Numbered from the stretch's first letter, positions 1 to 13,439 are shown. The stretch is 64,000 nt of DNA from Macrosoma leucophasiata (GCA_036365455.1 JAWQUS010000008.1:24411501-24475500), one strand, 5' to 3'. The notes: generated by a model from the letters alone, not told the origin. Numbers and translations: made by a program.

Positions 1-200
1 GATAGATAGCAGTCGTTAAACCTTGTTGGAGGCCTACTGGGCGGTTCGAAAACATCCGACAGCGGGTTGGCCACCCTTGAACTCCACCAACCCGCATTGG
101 AGCAGCGTGGTGGAGTAAGCTCCAGACCTCCTCCCAAGAAGGGGAGAGACTCGTGCCCAGCAATGGGCCGTATCAAAAGTTGCCATTATTACTATTTATT
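1..200 (+). repeat. 5S-headed SINE, 3' part (cut by window edge)
   Basis: Body and tail of the SINE seen in full at 26421-26792: CATTGGAGCAGCGTGGTGGA, the GTGCCCAGCA motif, then GTTGCCATTATTACTATT. The 5S-like head is outside the window. Confidence 0.85.
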
Positions 201-623
201 AATTGCCACCACTATCACTTTTCGAAAATATTTTATTATGCAGTCACAAAATTTTACCCCCTTATTCATAATCATAAACGTACATTAGATACGTTTTAGC
301 TATAGAATACTTTGTCTTTGTCAGTTGCATTGTCAAATGTGCAGGATAGAAAAAGACAAAGGAGAGATTAGCAACACTTTAGCTAAAATACGTTTATTAA
401 TAAGGGGGTTAATGTTTTATTATAATATATGTATTATGTATTGGTTACATCCGTTGACCTCTAGGTTCTCCGACCCGCTGCTGGCGTGGCACGTGGCTGA
501 CCTCGAACCGGTTCAGTCCACCAGCCGCGGACCGCAGCCCTCCGCCTATAAGCAAGTGGAGACACGGTACGATATCCGACAAGAAGTGTTGCACATCGAA
601 CTCAGCACATAACTTTATTTTCG

Positions 624-900
624 CTGGTAGTAGAGCTCCAGTGACGGAGCTCGCGGGCGTAGGCGCCACCGCATTACCTAATATACTTGCCGCTAAATGG
701 TAGTGTTCAGCACTATCGTGTTCCGGTCAGGTGGTAATGTTCGGCCCTGTCATTTCCGGCACAGAGGCATAACACCTCAGGCCTAAGGAGTGGTTACGCA
801 TCTGCATTTTGACCTTGGTCTTTGTGTGGGTGTCTATAGGCTGCAGTCATCACTTAACATGAATGTGAACTGCCTGCTTGTTTACCACTTCCATTCCCCT
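624..900 (+). repeat. 280-bp SINE-like family, copy 1
   Basis: Begins CTGGTAGTAGAGCTCCAGTG with the 5' hairpin GAGCTCC/GGAGCTC and ends TTTACCACTTCCATTCC. Here the A-rich tail is lost. Same consensus as the copies listed below. Confidence 0.85.
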
Positions 901-1101
901 AACGTTTTTAAAGACTTATCCAACAATATCCCACATTATATGGATAACCAATAAAAAAATTATCCTTGCGTTACATGTAGGGAAGGTACCCTAAATTAAA
1001 AAAAACACATATTCTTATTCTACCACTTTCTCGGAATGATTAAGGTGTACACTTGTGCCATATTTCAAGTCTCTAATACCAATATTTTTCGCTAAACCGC
1101 G

Positions 1102-1133
<32 letters not shown>

Positions 1134-2829
1134 GACATAGCGAAACTATAAGGGTTATTTGTTTACTGCAGAACCCTAAAAATGGTGATGTGGGAAAATT
1201 AGTGTGCCCCTAATTGATATGCCTATACGACATTTCCCACCATAAGCTCCAAAAATCATTCATGATTCCCATGGACCAGTCGATTTTTGGAGGCCCCCAG
1301 AACCCGAGGCCCATGGCGGCTCCTGCCTTCCCCTCCCTCCCGTTCCGCCACTGCACCAATGCGAGACTAAAGTGAATTAGCTGAAGTCTATTTTTTCTTT
1401 CCTTTATTCTTTGAAAAATATATTTCACAAGCGTTATTGCGAAATAATATTAAAAAAAAAAACAAATCTATCTATTATTACAGATATAATGAGAAGACCA
1501 ACAGCACTTCGTCGCATGCTTCCAGTAGGCCTCCATGGGCCTATCCTGACTACACCTACGATAATTGGGATGATTAAGCTCCTTTCTACTACCTTTTAAA
1601 TATGCGCTGCAGGTCCTGATCATGTTCTCACGGTGTAGTTTCTTTGAACAAATCATGAGACAAAGCATATACTTCTCTAAGTATTTACAAGGTTAAAGAA
1701 AAAAAACCTACGTGTTTTTTAATTTAAAAGATAGATGTTAGATAAGTTGGTATGCGTTTAGTTTCTATTTTCACATAATGCGATGCCGTCATAAAGGACT
1801 TGTTATTTCAATAAAAGGAGTTGACCTCAACCCGTCACCGAGTTATGAACTTCAACGCATTTTATCGACGTAAACTTCTTATGTTCTTGTTGCAAGATGT
1901 TTACAATAGTCCATCAACCCAAGGCAATTCGCATCGACAAGTCGATAATTTTATATCATATTTCGATATGATACAAAATTATCGACTTATCTTCTTATAC
2001 TTATCTTCGGATCAGGGATTTTCGTTAACGTTAATTTAATTTGCTCTAAAGATACAATATAAAGGAGACGGGTAATTTTGGGCCTGCAAAATCGTTACTG
2101 GTTAACCTATTACACAGTACATATTGTAATATAGTTAACAATTAGCAATCTAATCCAACTTTTACAATTCAAAAAATGACAGAATTCTATTTATATATTT
2201 TTTTTAATTATTTGAACTGACATAATTTGTACAGTGTTTTAACACCTGGGCCCCGAAATGTATGGAACAGTATCGTTCGCCTTTAAGGGTGTGATAATTA
2301 TACGGTTGATTTCACCGTAATTACTTATTATTATTATAAAAATTGCATCTTTCGTTTAAACGTGAGTAAAAACATAAAAAACATGTGTTACATTCACATG
2401 TGGCAGAAGTGAAACCTTAAAAACGTTAACAAAGAGAAGCACGAACATAAGAAACAACACATAAGGCTTCCCGTCTCGTTTTCTTCCACGTTACATCTTA
2501 TGAATTTATGTATTTGTCTCATTTTACTGTCGCTTTTTTGTTACGTCGAATTTCAAATTACATTGATGCTAAGTTTTCTATTCAAAAACAGTAACAGCTT
2601 TTCAAATTGAGTCACGTATCAGTTGCAAGCCCTCTACACTACCTTACCAAACTTGATTTCAACGCGTGACAGCCTTGTACCTACCATTACGCTGAACATT
2701 CAAGTGATCTGCGTAGCTTCTCGAAGTAGCTAAACATCTGGTTTTTTTGGTTAACTGTCGGAGAAAACAGTCATGACGAGTTTAGACAAATAATAAAAAT
2801 GTATTATTTGGAGTTATTTTACCATCATT
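901..2829. other. No gene seen
   Basis: AT-rich. Apart from the GACA repeat at 1095 I see only scattered short frames without conserved motifs. A GC-richer patch at 1265-1345 is unrecognised. Confidence 0.6.
1095..1180. repeat. (GACA)n microsatellite within an interspersed repeat
   Basis: CGGACGGACAGACAGACAGA repeats, followed by GCGAAACTATAAGGGTTATT and AGAACCCTAAAAATGG, the flank of a repeat with GGTTCCGT-type ends. Related pieces are at 54319-54365, 56196-56460 and 60605-61065. Confidence 0.6.
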
Positions 2830-3098
2830 ATGTCTAAAGCGCAATACACACTGAACCTATGTCGGCGGGTAAGTTTCCGGCTTTACTCGTTGCAAGTCGG
2901 AAAAGTTTCGTGGCGGCATGTCAGCGGCTTGAGATGAGGACTTGTACTCGAGTGTCGCCTTACATCCGCAAGCCGCCAACATGTCGACGGGCAACACGCG
3001 CGAGCGCAGGTTGCCGATATGATTCTTTTCATATAGCCGCCGCGTTGAGTCGGCGGGATGTGCCGGTGTGTGTGTGAGTGTGTATAGCGCTTTACATT
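2830..3098. repeat. MITE with ATGT-AAAGCGC terminal repeats
   Basis: Left ATGTCTAAAGCGCAATACAC and right GTGTATAGCGCTTTACAT are inverted repeats of about 22 bp. The interior is unusually GC-rich for this window (CGGCGG motifs near both ends). No target duplication was read. Confidence 0.65.
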
Positions 3099-3276
3099 GA
3101 AATAGCACGTACCCAATATGTAAGCAGAATCTCTTAAATGAATATTGTCAAAGGTTCTTGACATAAATATCGATTAATTATGCAAGTAGTGTAGAGGGCT
3201 ATCAAGAAAGTCTGATCGAGATTAACCTCAAAGAATATATTATATTATAATTTGAACTCGTGTTAAAGATTCGTAC

Positions 3277-3450
3277 GAGCGAGATCCACAGATCGCACTA
3301 CGACTTTACTTTGACTTGGAGTCGAACTCTCAATTAATTTTGTTTCACAGACGTGTTAAACTCTTATTTCACTTTAATCTACTTATTCTTTACTTAATAA
3401 AGATGTGTTTACCAAACGAAAGTTAGATTTTTGACACGTTTGTTGTGAAA
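3277..3450. repeat. MITE fragment, relative of 58283-58530
   Basis: GAGCGAGATCCACAGATCGC and GACTTGGAGTCGAACTCTCA match the left arm of the copy at 58283. The right arm is not recognisable. Confidence 0.6.
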
Positions 3451-4235
3451 AGACTTGCTTTTATATGATTGAATTTAAACCATTCCATTTAAAGTATTTT
3501 TGTATTTATGTACGATTAGTTATTTTATTTTAAAATTGCCAGCCAAAGATGATAAAACCTGCCAAATAGGTTTATTTTGTAAAAGGCAGAAGCATACTAA
3601 ATTCCGAAAACTAGTTGTCTTAACTACAAAAGATAGCACAAATAATAATCTATCAGTAACAACAGACAAATATCAAGTATTTTATTAAAGAAAATTTTAT
3701 AAATAAGTACGTTTTACGACTAAAACTAAATAAAGCGGTACATTCTTTTTTAAACTTCCAAATGTGTACCACAACATATCAAATGAATTAGAAAAACTAT
3801 AGATATGTAATTAATGTTTATCTAATACCTCTCCAACATTTTTCTTCGCGCGAGGAAGATCAACAGACTTGCATTTTAAATACAGAAATATTCAATTATA
3901 ATCTAATATGTATACTTAAATAATAGCCATATTTTCTACCAATTTAAAAATTAAGGCTTTCTGTTACGTTTACAAGAAAAGTTTAACTCTAAAATCACTT
4001 TTTAAATTATTTTTGATAAGTGTATACCTGTTCACTGTTATTCTAATTTTATTCACATATAGATACATATTCTTTTCTAACATAGTATATGGATTGTTAC
4101 AAACATCACCTATTTAATATCATTGACTATAATAGAACCAATTTTGGGACTAAATAATCTAAATATGTAACAAGTTGCGAATACATTATTATCAGGTTAG
4201 TGCAAAGCCTCTAGTACTCTGTTTTCACATCGTCG

Positions 4236-4335
4236 TTTTTTTTTATCTAGTGACGGTGCACAAGCATGCAGTGCATATGGATGTTAATTGATAACTGCAG
4301 CTGCATCCTAGACAAAAACACCCGTGAAACCTTTG
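4236..4335 (-). repeat. 280-bp SINE-like family, 3' fragment
   Basis: T tract followed by GCACAAGCATGCAGTGCATA, ending about 4320. It abuts a longer copy of the same family. Confidence 0.65.
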
Positions 4336-4339
4336 TTGT

Positions 4340-4611
4340 TTTATTTTTTTTTATGTAATGAAGATGGCGTAAAATCGTGCAGTTCACATCGATGTTATGT
4401 CATACTAAGACCAGAGTTCAAAATGCATATGCGATGCCATTACCACCCCTGAGACCTGAATTGATATGTCTCTGTGATAAGTTATTACGAGGCCGTACAT
4501 TATCATTTAACCGGAACACGGTAGTGCTGAACACTACCATTTGGTGGCAGATAGATTAGGTAATGCGGTGGTGCCCTCGACTCGCTACACTGGAACTCTA
4601 CCACCGGTAAA
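4340..4611 (-). repeat. 280-bp SINE-like family, diverged copy
   Basis: Reverse copy from a T-rich tract through CATTATCATTTAACCGGAAC to GGAACTCTACCACCGGTA. It shares diagnostic changes with the copies at 52603, 53371 and 57838 (GGTGGCAGATAGATTAGGTA), an older subfamily. Confidence 0.8.
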
Positions 4612-6939
4612 AAATTACTTCATGAAGAATTATGAGAATCAGAATCAGAAACTCATTTATTCATTTAGGGTGACAGGCAACTCTTATGACACGTCAAAAA
4701 CAAACAAATTAAATTATAGTGAATAACAATTGATATACATGTCAAACAAGATAAAAAATGAGACCAAGACGACCTCTTTCAATAATCTGTGCAGCTGTAG
4801 TCAAGACTTGAAGCAATTTATCTCTGCTTGTGATGGTCTCCTTAATTATGAAAGCTTTCGCCTGTTATATAAAAAAAATGTTCTACTACTAAACGTATTA
4901 AACTTATTCTAAAAAGGTTAAAAGAAAAAGTAGTCATTATTTTAAACAACATTTGCACTAACAGAATTATGTAGGTACGCAACATCGATAAAATATATTA
5001 ATGTTTTCATGGCCAATGTAAACGAGAATAAGTAGCAATATAATGTATCGAATTATGTTGCTTACCTAAATTAAATTAGGTACTAGTGTTGTTTGTACCA
5101 GAACTGACTTATTTTGTACTACCGCCTATTATGAATCGTTTTAATCGTGAAGGGTATTCAGGACTTGATATTATATTTGTATGACATCTGTTTAAATTCC
5201 ATAATCATTAGATGCAGTATTATGTACTTGGTACAACTACTTACAATGTACTTGGTAGTGTAGAAAAAAAACGCAACATCGTTATTTTTATAGCATATAA
5301 CTTATTTATTAATTTAATTATGTTAATAAACTAACCATTAAAACAAAACATTTTTTAGTTGGGTTTCTTTTTTTAATAATGAATATCAAAAAAAAAGAAG
5401 AATCTTGTAACATATTCTCACAAGATGTGATTATTTATGTAATATCATGTATTCTTATTATTTAATCTAAATAAGGTAATTTTTAGAATAATTTTAGATC
5501 GGGGATGATGGCCTGACAACTACTTATACAGAACAAAATTGAGGTGTGAATTGTAAACTAACTCTAAATTATAACTGTAGGCGCGCGATGGATTAACCGA
5601 CTGTGGATCTTTATTTTTTTTTTACTCATGAATAATGTTTTCATTTGAAAAAAGTAAATAATTATGAATGCAATAGATTTTTTTATGGTTTTATATCATA
5701 CGTATTTATTAGGGGGTGCATTGCATATAGGCAGAACTATCGGAGCCTACCTCAGTACCTCGCTGTAGGATTGCATTGGAGTATTTGTTTAAGAAACACA
5801 TTTACTAATAATGGAGTGAACCTAGAATTTTGAGTATTTCACATTTTTAAAAGTCAGTATTGTTTGTGAGTTGCTGAGGTGAGCTCTACCTATTTGCCTA
5901 TACGCAACGCACGGCACTGGTATCGATAGACCTAATAATTTTGTATTTTGGTAATAATTTTAGATAAGATAAGACATAGATTATCCCTAAAGTTCACTCG
6001 CATGTGTTATTGCAAAAAATAAAAATACTACAATTTTAGATATTTTTATTTATATAGGATTTATAAAAAAGAAATGCCTATTCTTAACTTAGTGATGTTC
6101 CACAGTTGGATTTCCAATTTAGCCTCTTACCTTCATTCACGTATCAATTTTAGTTGTACTTAATACTATCTTTTAGATAATTGATACACCCTGTTAATTT
6201 TTATACCTATACTCGTACATATCTGCAAGAATTTTTCTTATTAATTATAATATGATTACTATTGAACTATCCTTATAGTTATATGAACTAGCATTCTGCG
6301 GGTATCACTGGTTTTTTCAGTGAAGAATGTATATGCAAATCTAATAATATCTCGGCCTTATTCGTAAACTGTTGTTGTTTGATAAATAACTGGATAAGGG
6401 TATCTATTGTTAGCTTTGTAAAGCGCGTAGGTAAGCATTTACGGGGGAGAAAATAGATATAAGTAGAAATATTGGTCGAAATCAAACTGTCAGAATGGAG
6501 GTAAAGCTATTGTATATCTTAAATATAATTTGATACTATGTCCTTGAATCAGTTCACAGTCTAGAACGTCTCAAAATACACCTGCTGTATTAATTAATGT
6601 AGGTACGAAAGTACAAAATCAGAGAACTTGCCCAAACTCTGTCAAATATAGCTTTTATTACGGCGGCATAAAGTGTCTGTGTAGTCAAACGACGAGTTCC
6701 CTGATAATGTCTATTAGTATCTCTTTTTTATTACAAATATAAGCCCATACATCACTACACAGGAACCTGAGCCAACAAAGCAGATATTTATGCTTGTCAG
6801 AACATCTATGACATACAGATTTCTATGGAAATAACATATTTCATTATTGTTTTGCCTCCACCAGGCTCCGTGTACTACGACTCTTGATAAACGGCCGGTC
6901 TACAGCGGAGCATGAAATCTCCGTCTGTACCCAGCAAGA
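4612..6939. other. No gene seen
   Basis: Very AT-rich sequence with many A and T runs; no repeat family or coding frame recognised. Confidence 0.65.
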
Positions 6940-7210
6940 CATATTCAATACACATCGAGCCTACGAAAGAGGCAATCTGCTAGTTTCGACAACGCAGAGC
7001 TAACGCTCTACGAGGCAGTTACGTAGACAGGCTAGGCAGTAGGCGTAGGCAGTGTGTAGCAGAGATAACACTGCCTACGTAAGCACTGATAGTCCGGTAT
7101 TGGTCAAAATGATCGACAAACGTGACATAGGTAAAGTGCGAAAGAGATAACGCTCTACAGAGCCGAAAAAAGCCGAATCCTCCTTCCTAAGGTCGATGTG
7201 TAATATTTCT
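6940..7210. repeat. MITE with ACACATCGA ends
   Basis: Inverted ends ATACACATCGAGCCTACGAA and TTCCTAAGGTCGATGTGTAA. Internal CAGAGCTAACGCTCTACG-like and GAGATAACGCTCTACAGAGC are inverted copies. Two relatives lie at 13208 and 46793. Confidence 0.72.
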
Positions 7211-7888
7211 TGTTGGTTTGTACTTAGGTGAAACGTTTTACTTTTATGCTTGAGACATTGACAAGCTTGAACTAGACTTGGATTTGAATACGAAATAGGT
7301 ATCCTATATATAACCTACCTATATTACTGGATTTTGCATTCGCGAGCAGCACTCGTGTGTCTTACGTGATCGGGGATAGGTCGTAGGCTATCTAGGTCAT
7401 TATTTCTTGCTCATGGTCCACTTTATCATCATTCGCCAGTTGGAAGTATGGGTACATTTTTTCTGACCAGTAACCAACAGATCAGAAACCTGTAAATTCA
7501 TCTGTTTTCTTCGGATGATTATTGCTTTAACAAAGGCATGATCGTGCCCATTAAATTATGGAATATGTATAAAACATTAAGTACCTCACTGCCAAATAAA
7601 TTTATGTTCGTTTTCAAATATAATTCCACACTTTGATTTAAGTAAGAAGAATAAACAATGACAGCTCTTTAGATAGAGGGATGGCTCTTTTGACATTTCC
7701 GACCAAAAACGTCTTCCATACTTATAATCATGAGATTGAAAATAAGTCTACGAGTAGTTTTTTGAAATAGTTTGTCGTTTCTTTGGCAATGTACGTAACA
7801 TTTTTTTCATTTAAATATCATTTAAGTGGTTTAAGATGTGTATTTTTTTATGAGTAGACCATGAGCAAGATACCTCGAACACCTGATC

Positions 7889-8090
7889 TTGTTCCGGTCA
7901 GGTGGTAATAAACGGTTTCCAATTTTTTTTTTTTTTTCGGTACAGAGGCTTACCTTAGGCCTCAGGAGTGGCAACGCATCTACACTGAAATCTTTGGTTT
8001 CACGTAGATGTATATAGGCTAAAGTATTACTTACCATCAATGTGAACTGTACACTTGTTTGCCACTTCATGCCATAAAAAAAATCTGCTA
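7889..8090 (+). repeat. 280-bp SINE-like family, 5'-truncated copy
   Basis: Starts at TTGTTCCGGTCAGGTGGTAA, has an internal T tract at 7924-7940, and ends CCACTTCATGCCATAAAAAA. Confidence 0.8.
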
Positions 8091-8309
8091 TCAATGTTAG
8101 CGAAGTGACCGCAGTCAACGCTCCGATGTCGTTTGATATTACTCTCACATTGAACTATCCAAATAAATTAATGATGAAACAATAGATTTGAATAAGTACA
8201 ATGTTATAGCAGGTACCACTCCTTGCTTATCAAGACTTACATTAATGACATGACATTAATTCGCAGAAAGTTGAAAATTTACATAGATATCAGGGACACA
8301 ATTATTATC

Positions 8310-8531
8310 CAGAGGCCCAGGAAGACCAAGGCTGACCTACCATGACCAAATAGGTCGAGTTCTGTCTGATGGTGGGGTCAAAAGTCTTAGGAATCGGCGT
8401 GCATGTATGAAGAGAATGATGAAGGTAGACGAGGCACGAGAGGTTTGTCAGAACCGGGATGTCTGGCGCTCTACACTCTCTGCCTACCCCGTTAGGGACC
8501 TGGCGTGAAGATACATACATACATACATACA
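8310..8531 (+). repeat. LINE 3' end with (ACAT)n tail
   Basis: Encodes the end of a LINE ORF: HDQIGRVLSDGGVKSLRNRR, MKRMMKVDEAREVCQNRD and the terminal LSAYPVRDLA*, followed by TACATACATACATAC. 5'-truncated. Three other copies in the window share this end. I recognise the motif as a common lepidopteran LINE tail but am not certain of the clade. Confidence 0.82.
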
Positions 8532-8910
8532 ATTATTATGAAATTGTGAAAAGTCCCCATCGATCCCATGTCTGCAAAAAAATTTATTAAAAGTCAAAGG
8601 TTGCAAAAAATGGGTTTTTTGCATTTGAAAATCATGGATCAGTAATTAAAGTTTCTTTTTATGTACAAACATGGATAATTATTCTTTACATTTTAAGCCA
8701 AAGACAGTCTTTGAACTAACAAAGTCATTCTAGAAAATTGTAAGAAAGCGTCGTAATAGTTTTTTCTAAAAAATGTTTAGTGTTATGAATATATGTGTGA
8801 GAACAATTTTTGTAGATAATTGTAAGATCTCCAATTTTTGTCTGACATATTTTATCATAAAACTAACCGTTTCGCTGAAAAATTCAAAATACCATTTTTG
8901 CAACCTTTTA

Positions 8911-9148
8911 TGGGTCGCGCCACGTAAAAAGAACGCTGGAAGAAAGTAGAAGGGATGTGTTCGCGCATCGGTACACTCGCGCACGAAAGTACTAGCCCTA
9001 TTGGTTTATTTTTGATCTAGCTTTCGCTTGCGGTTTCGTGTATTGGTAGGCAGATTGAAAACTATATTACATAGAATAACATAAAATGAAATAAAAACAC
9101 ATGACGCGCAGCATGACCGCCAGCGTTCTTTTTACGTGGCGCGACCTA
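8911..9148. repeat. 238-bp MITE, TA target site, copy 1
   Basis: Inverted ends TGGGTCGCGCCACGTAAAAA and CGTGGCGCGACCTA, flanked by TA on both sides. The ends extend about 27 bp inward (AGAACGCTGG/CCAGCGTTCT). A near-identical copy of equal length is at 53082. Confidence 0.85.
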
Positions 9149-10757
9149 TACCTTGGATAAAAATTTTATAACAATGGTGTCCCTAACATCTTTGCAAATT
9201 TTCAGCTTTCTGGGAATTTTTGCAAAGGAAATGTCTAAATTGACCGGACTATTTGTGATTTGCCAAAATAAATCCAAATGAAAATTACGGTTTGGGTTAT
9301 TCTTGCAAATCAATTAGGCCAAGTTTTGGCTCACTTGATTTGTGAACTCTTGTGTATGCATGCTGTCGACAGATAAGCCGATATAACTATATCACAAAAT
9401 CTGCTCGGATATATCTTCATAAATATTATTCATTGTAGTTATAAGTAAGCATTTATTCAATTGGTGTTACTAAATGTTCAAGCGAATAACCGATTTGTAT
9501 CTGGTAGATAGAAAGTAGGTCGATGTCATTAAAACCTATATTATTCGAGCACAACTTTTCTAGTCAAGTAAGTTTGATCTCTGTCCGTGATATTAAATTT
9601 TTTATTTAGAGAATAATTAAGGATCAAAAATCAATAGGAATATGCTCAAGTTTTTTTTCCTCTGAGTGTCAGCTTTATTTTAATAATACAAATTCCTAGG
9701 TAGCGAAATAATATAATTATTTATTAATTGTTATGATAAATACATTAAGATTTAGGTAGGTGTGATTAACCCCTGTTGTTATCTATGTGCGTTTAAGGAT
9801 ATATAATCGATATAATTAATGTGTAAGTTGCGGTTAGAATGGAAAAAGATGACTAAATACAATTTTCTACTGATGGTAGAGCTCCAGTGACGGAGTTCGT
9901 GGGCGTAGGCACCACCGCATTACCGAATAAACTTGTCGGTAAATGGTAGTGTTCAGCACTATCGTGTTCCGGTCAAGTGGTAATGTACGGCTCTGTAATT
10001 ACCGGCACAGAGGCATAACACCTTAGGCCTCAGGAGTGGCAAGGCATCTGCATTTTGACGTCTGGTCATTGTGTGGGTGTCTATAGGCTGCAGTCATCAC
10101 TTAACATCAATGTGAACTGCAGCTTGTTTGCCACTTTCATTACATAAAAAAAAAATCTAACTGTTTTACTGCAAGTGGGGACACTTTTAATGTTTTTAGA
10201 ATTTACGTTAAAATTAACATTAGGTACTTTGTGTACAAAGAAATATGTGTATAAAATAATATGTTATCATTTCATAATTGTTTGTGAATTGTTAACATTT
10301 AATAAAAATTGAAATGCAGATTTTGTTTGTTACCAGCTCATTTTGAAGCTTACATTGTACCTAGCCAGTGTTCCTTCGGTTCACTAATGTGTCGAATGTT
10401 ACTCAAATCTTCATTCATTTCAAAACCAACGTTTTGTACACTATTCATTCCACAAATATATAATTCTCCAAATGTATCATTTCGCAACTCAACGAATCGT
10501 ATACTAATTATTTCGCAAACATTTGATTACGTAAATGAATAACATCACAACATTTAATTCGCATACCTATGATTAATTCTACTACATCAAGTTATATATA
10601 TGAATTAATTTAAAATACCTAACACCGAGCAAAGCTCGCCCGCCGCACCCTTTCGACCTAACCTGGCTAAGTCGATCTCTGCAGATTTTTTAAAATAAAT
10701 AATTATGCAGTAAATTAACACGTTTTTTTTCTATAATACCTATATGTTTTCAAATCA
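9149..10757. other. Intergenic, one SINE-like copy
   Basis: Apart from the copy at 9869-10152, AT-rich sequence with no supported gene. CCGAGCAAAGCTCGCCCGCC at 10623 is a short GC-rich motif of unknown origin. Confidence 0.6.
9869..10152 (+). repeat. 280-bp SINE-like family, near-complete copy
   Basis: CTGATGGTAGAGCTCCAGTG to CACTTTCATTACATAAAAAA. Confidence 0.88.
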
Positions 10758-10945
10758 TTCGTCATCATCATCATCATTTCAGCCAAAAGACGTCCACTGC
10801 TGAACAAAGGCCTCCCCCAAAGATTGCCACAACGAACGGTCCTGGGCCGCCCTCATCCAGCGATTGCCCGCCGATCGATGATGCCGGATGATCGACCTTC
10901 ACCAGGTCATCGGTCATCTTGTGGGAGGCCTGCATACTCTTCGTT
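10758..10945 (-). repeat. LINE 3'-terminal coding fragment with (GATGAT)n tail
   Basis: Plus strand starts CATCATCATCATCATTTCAG, then AAGACGTCCACTGCTGAACA and AAGGCCTCCCCCAAAGATTG. This is the reverse complement of a common lepidopteran LINE end that finishes in GATGAT repeats. Short pieces of the same type lie at 29591-29660 and 39610-39655. Confidence 0.7.
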
Positions 10946-11315
10946 TTCCGGTGTAATAATCTGTTTTCGATGTTAATTATTTTTGTAGTTGTGGAAAGAT
11001 GAAATGTGAAACGAAATGCGAAGTTGCGAAACGTTGGTTTTGTAATAAAGAGATTTGAAACGTTTCAAGGCAAAATGAACGGGTACCTCCTTCGACGCTA
11101 TGATAACTAGGCCATCTATCCAGTAATTCAAACAGATTGTGTGCAAACAACAGTATTTTCTGTATTTTTCGTTTGCCTAGTCTAGTCATGAAGCAATATC
11201 ACGTCCATTCGTTTCTGTTTTTTTGACTCAAACATTATGTCACCGACATAATATCAAATTGATTGCAATTCGTTCGTTGTAATTCGTTCTTTGCTCTTGC
11301 TATACGCGTCTCTAC

Positions 11316-11630
11316 AAAGCGCGCATGGCCCCGCAGCTGGTGTAGATCGGAAGCGATCTACTCTTTTAAGCAATACGGGCGCGGTCGGGTGATTGATGGA
11401 TGGACCGCTAGTGGCAAATTAAAATGCTATCGACAGATAACAATCGTTAAACCTTGTCAGAGTCCTTATGGGGGGTTTGGAAAACATCCGACAACGGCTT
11501 GGCCACTAACCCTTATTTCCATCAACCCGCATTGGAGCAGGACCCGAATTGGAGCAGGCCTCCTCCCAAGAAGAGGAGAGACTCGTGCCCAGCAGTGGGA
11601 CGTATCAAGGGTTGCCATTATTATTATACG
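11316..11630 (+). repeat. SINE with 5S-rRNA-like head, internal deletion
   Basis: Head GCTGGTGTAGATCGGAAGCG, then TTAAGCAATACGGGCGCGGT and ATTGATGGATGGACCGC. The last two match the A-box/intermediate and C-box regions of insect 5S rRNA. Compared with the 26.4-kb copy, about 55 bp between AAATTAAA and CTATCGA are missing, and a small duplication around GGAGCAGG is present in the body. Ends in a TTATTATTAT tail. Confidence 0.8.
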
Positions 11631-13207
11631 CGTCTCTTGACCAACTGGTGAGCATTTTGTATCGCAATAAGTGAACAACGCCTCAAACGATCCCCACTGT
11701 CGACCATCGCTCAAGTCCACTGCTAATTAATACCTCAAAGTACTTACAGTGGTGCTACCGTTGAGTTGAGCTGAGGAAGACAGTGCCCCGGCCCAAAGCT
11801 CTAGGAGCATATTGGCCTTTATGAACGGGAGGTCAGGGGAGTTGTAATTACTTTATTTATTTTTTTGTCTAATCTGAGGAGGACCCCTATAAAATGTTTA
11901 TGCCTGCAATCTGTATACCTACTAAATTACCTTTTTTAAAATTACAATTCATTTTATTTTTAGACACGAACAATTTCACTGTGACATAAGTAAAAATCAC
12001 TCTTGGATAATAGAGATATAATAATAATATGTTATCATCGAGTGTAAGGGATTTTTCGGGGATATTTTTTGTACTGTATATTCATTGAAGATGCTTTTGC
12101 AAGCGCATGTTAAGAAGCGAATAATCAAATAACGCAGAACAACAGATCACGATGTGGATTATTCTTTCACTATCAGTATTCATTGAAGAGCCACCGTGCG
12201 TTAGCTAACTCTTCATATATTGAAATCAAATAAATCTCAACGATAATTAAAACATCAGAAAGGACCGATTTTATTAACGTAAATTCAAATGTAATATTAA
12301 GGCAAATTATCTTTTTAAATGTCACATTGAGATTAAATTGAGTTTGAGAGATTTAAAGAGTGCATTTCAAATATTACATACCTAATGTTTGGTTTAAAAC
12401 TTTACTGTTGCGTAAATTATAGTAGGTAACCATGAACGCTGGAGGCCTTAGAATACTGTCATAGTGCTCTCGCTGTTCGTTCCGAATCACAGCAGTAGAA
12501 TATATGGATAGTTATTCAAGCTGTTGGATGGTACTTACGCGTTTTAAATATACATATAACGCATACTTTTAAGGTACGCATTGTGCAATCTTAATATCCA
12601 TCTTAATATCCATCTTTGACTTACCTAGGTACAGATATAGAAAATATGATGTTTGTTTAATTTTAATACGTAAAATGTAACTGCAGAAACAAACGTATAA
12701 TTTGTTTGTTTTATCGTATGATTAAGGGCTAAGATTTATATTATGTAATGGCGGTAAGGTACATGAGGTAGATAGGTTTTGGACCAATACGGTTTTAATG
12801 TTGTACCGAGCTGCTATGCCATCACCAACCCGCATTGGAGCAGCGTGATGGAGTAAGCTCCAGGCCTCCTCCCAAGAAGGGGAAGAGACTCGTGCCCAGC
12901 AGTGGGACGTATCAAGCTGCTTATTATTAAGCTGCTATGATTCGGAACTCTTTTTTGTGATATGTAAACGATAGTGTAAGTTTAACCAAACTGTAATAGA
13001 ATGTTTAATAAAGTATTCGTGTTGTTTTATTTTAATATAAGTTCATATTAAGTTATCCTTATTTGCAAGCATAGATACCTACTGGCAAGACGTGTATTCA
13101 CGCTCACATAGTCGTACATCCATCTACACTCCGGAAACTCTCCGCTTATCCAATATCAATCGAAATATACCACGAATATATAATGAGATTGCAGTATAAG
13201 TTAAGTA
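11631..13207. other. Intergenic, one SINE fragment
   Basis: No coding frame with recognisable motifs; the only repeat found is the fragment at 12822-12929. TTAATATCCATC is duplicated at 12592-12614. Confidence 0.6.
12822..12929 (+). repeat. 5S-headed SINE family, 3' fragment
   Basis: 5'-truncated copy beginning CACCAACCCGCATTGGAGCA and ending with CAGCAGTGGGACGTATCAAG plus TTATTATTA. Confidence 0.82.
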
Positions 13208-13345
13208 ACAAGAAATATTGTACATCGAGCCTAGGAAGGAGACTTCGGCTTATTTCGGGTCTGTAGAGCGTTATCCCTTTCCCGCCTCACCTATCTGACG
13301 TTCGACCATTCTGATCAAGTTTTGACCAATACCTGCATACTTGCT
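13208..13345. repeat. MITE half, relative of 6940-7210
   Basis: ATTGTACATCGAGCCTAGGA, then AGAGCGTTATCCCTTTCCCG and AAGTTTTGACCAATACCTGC. Only the left half remains. Confidence 0.65.
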
Positions 13346-13439
13346 TAAACAAACATTTACCTCTACCTAACCCTTCCGAGATTGCAGGCGTGAAGTTACG
13401 TTTTCTGATTGGGGATAATAAAAGTATGTACAGCCCAAA

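Noticed and set aside
2859..3164. GC-rich patch with open frames on both strands, CpG-island-like
   Set aside because: Bounded by inverted repeats; the GC content belongs to a MITE, not to a promoter or gene.
7831..8148. Open frame of about 105 codons on the minus strand
   Set aside because: Antisense to a SINE-like copy and without conserved sequence.
11263..11640. Open frame of about 125 codons
   Set aside because: It runs through the 5S-headed SINE; similar short frames occur in every copy and no domain is present.
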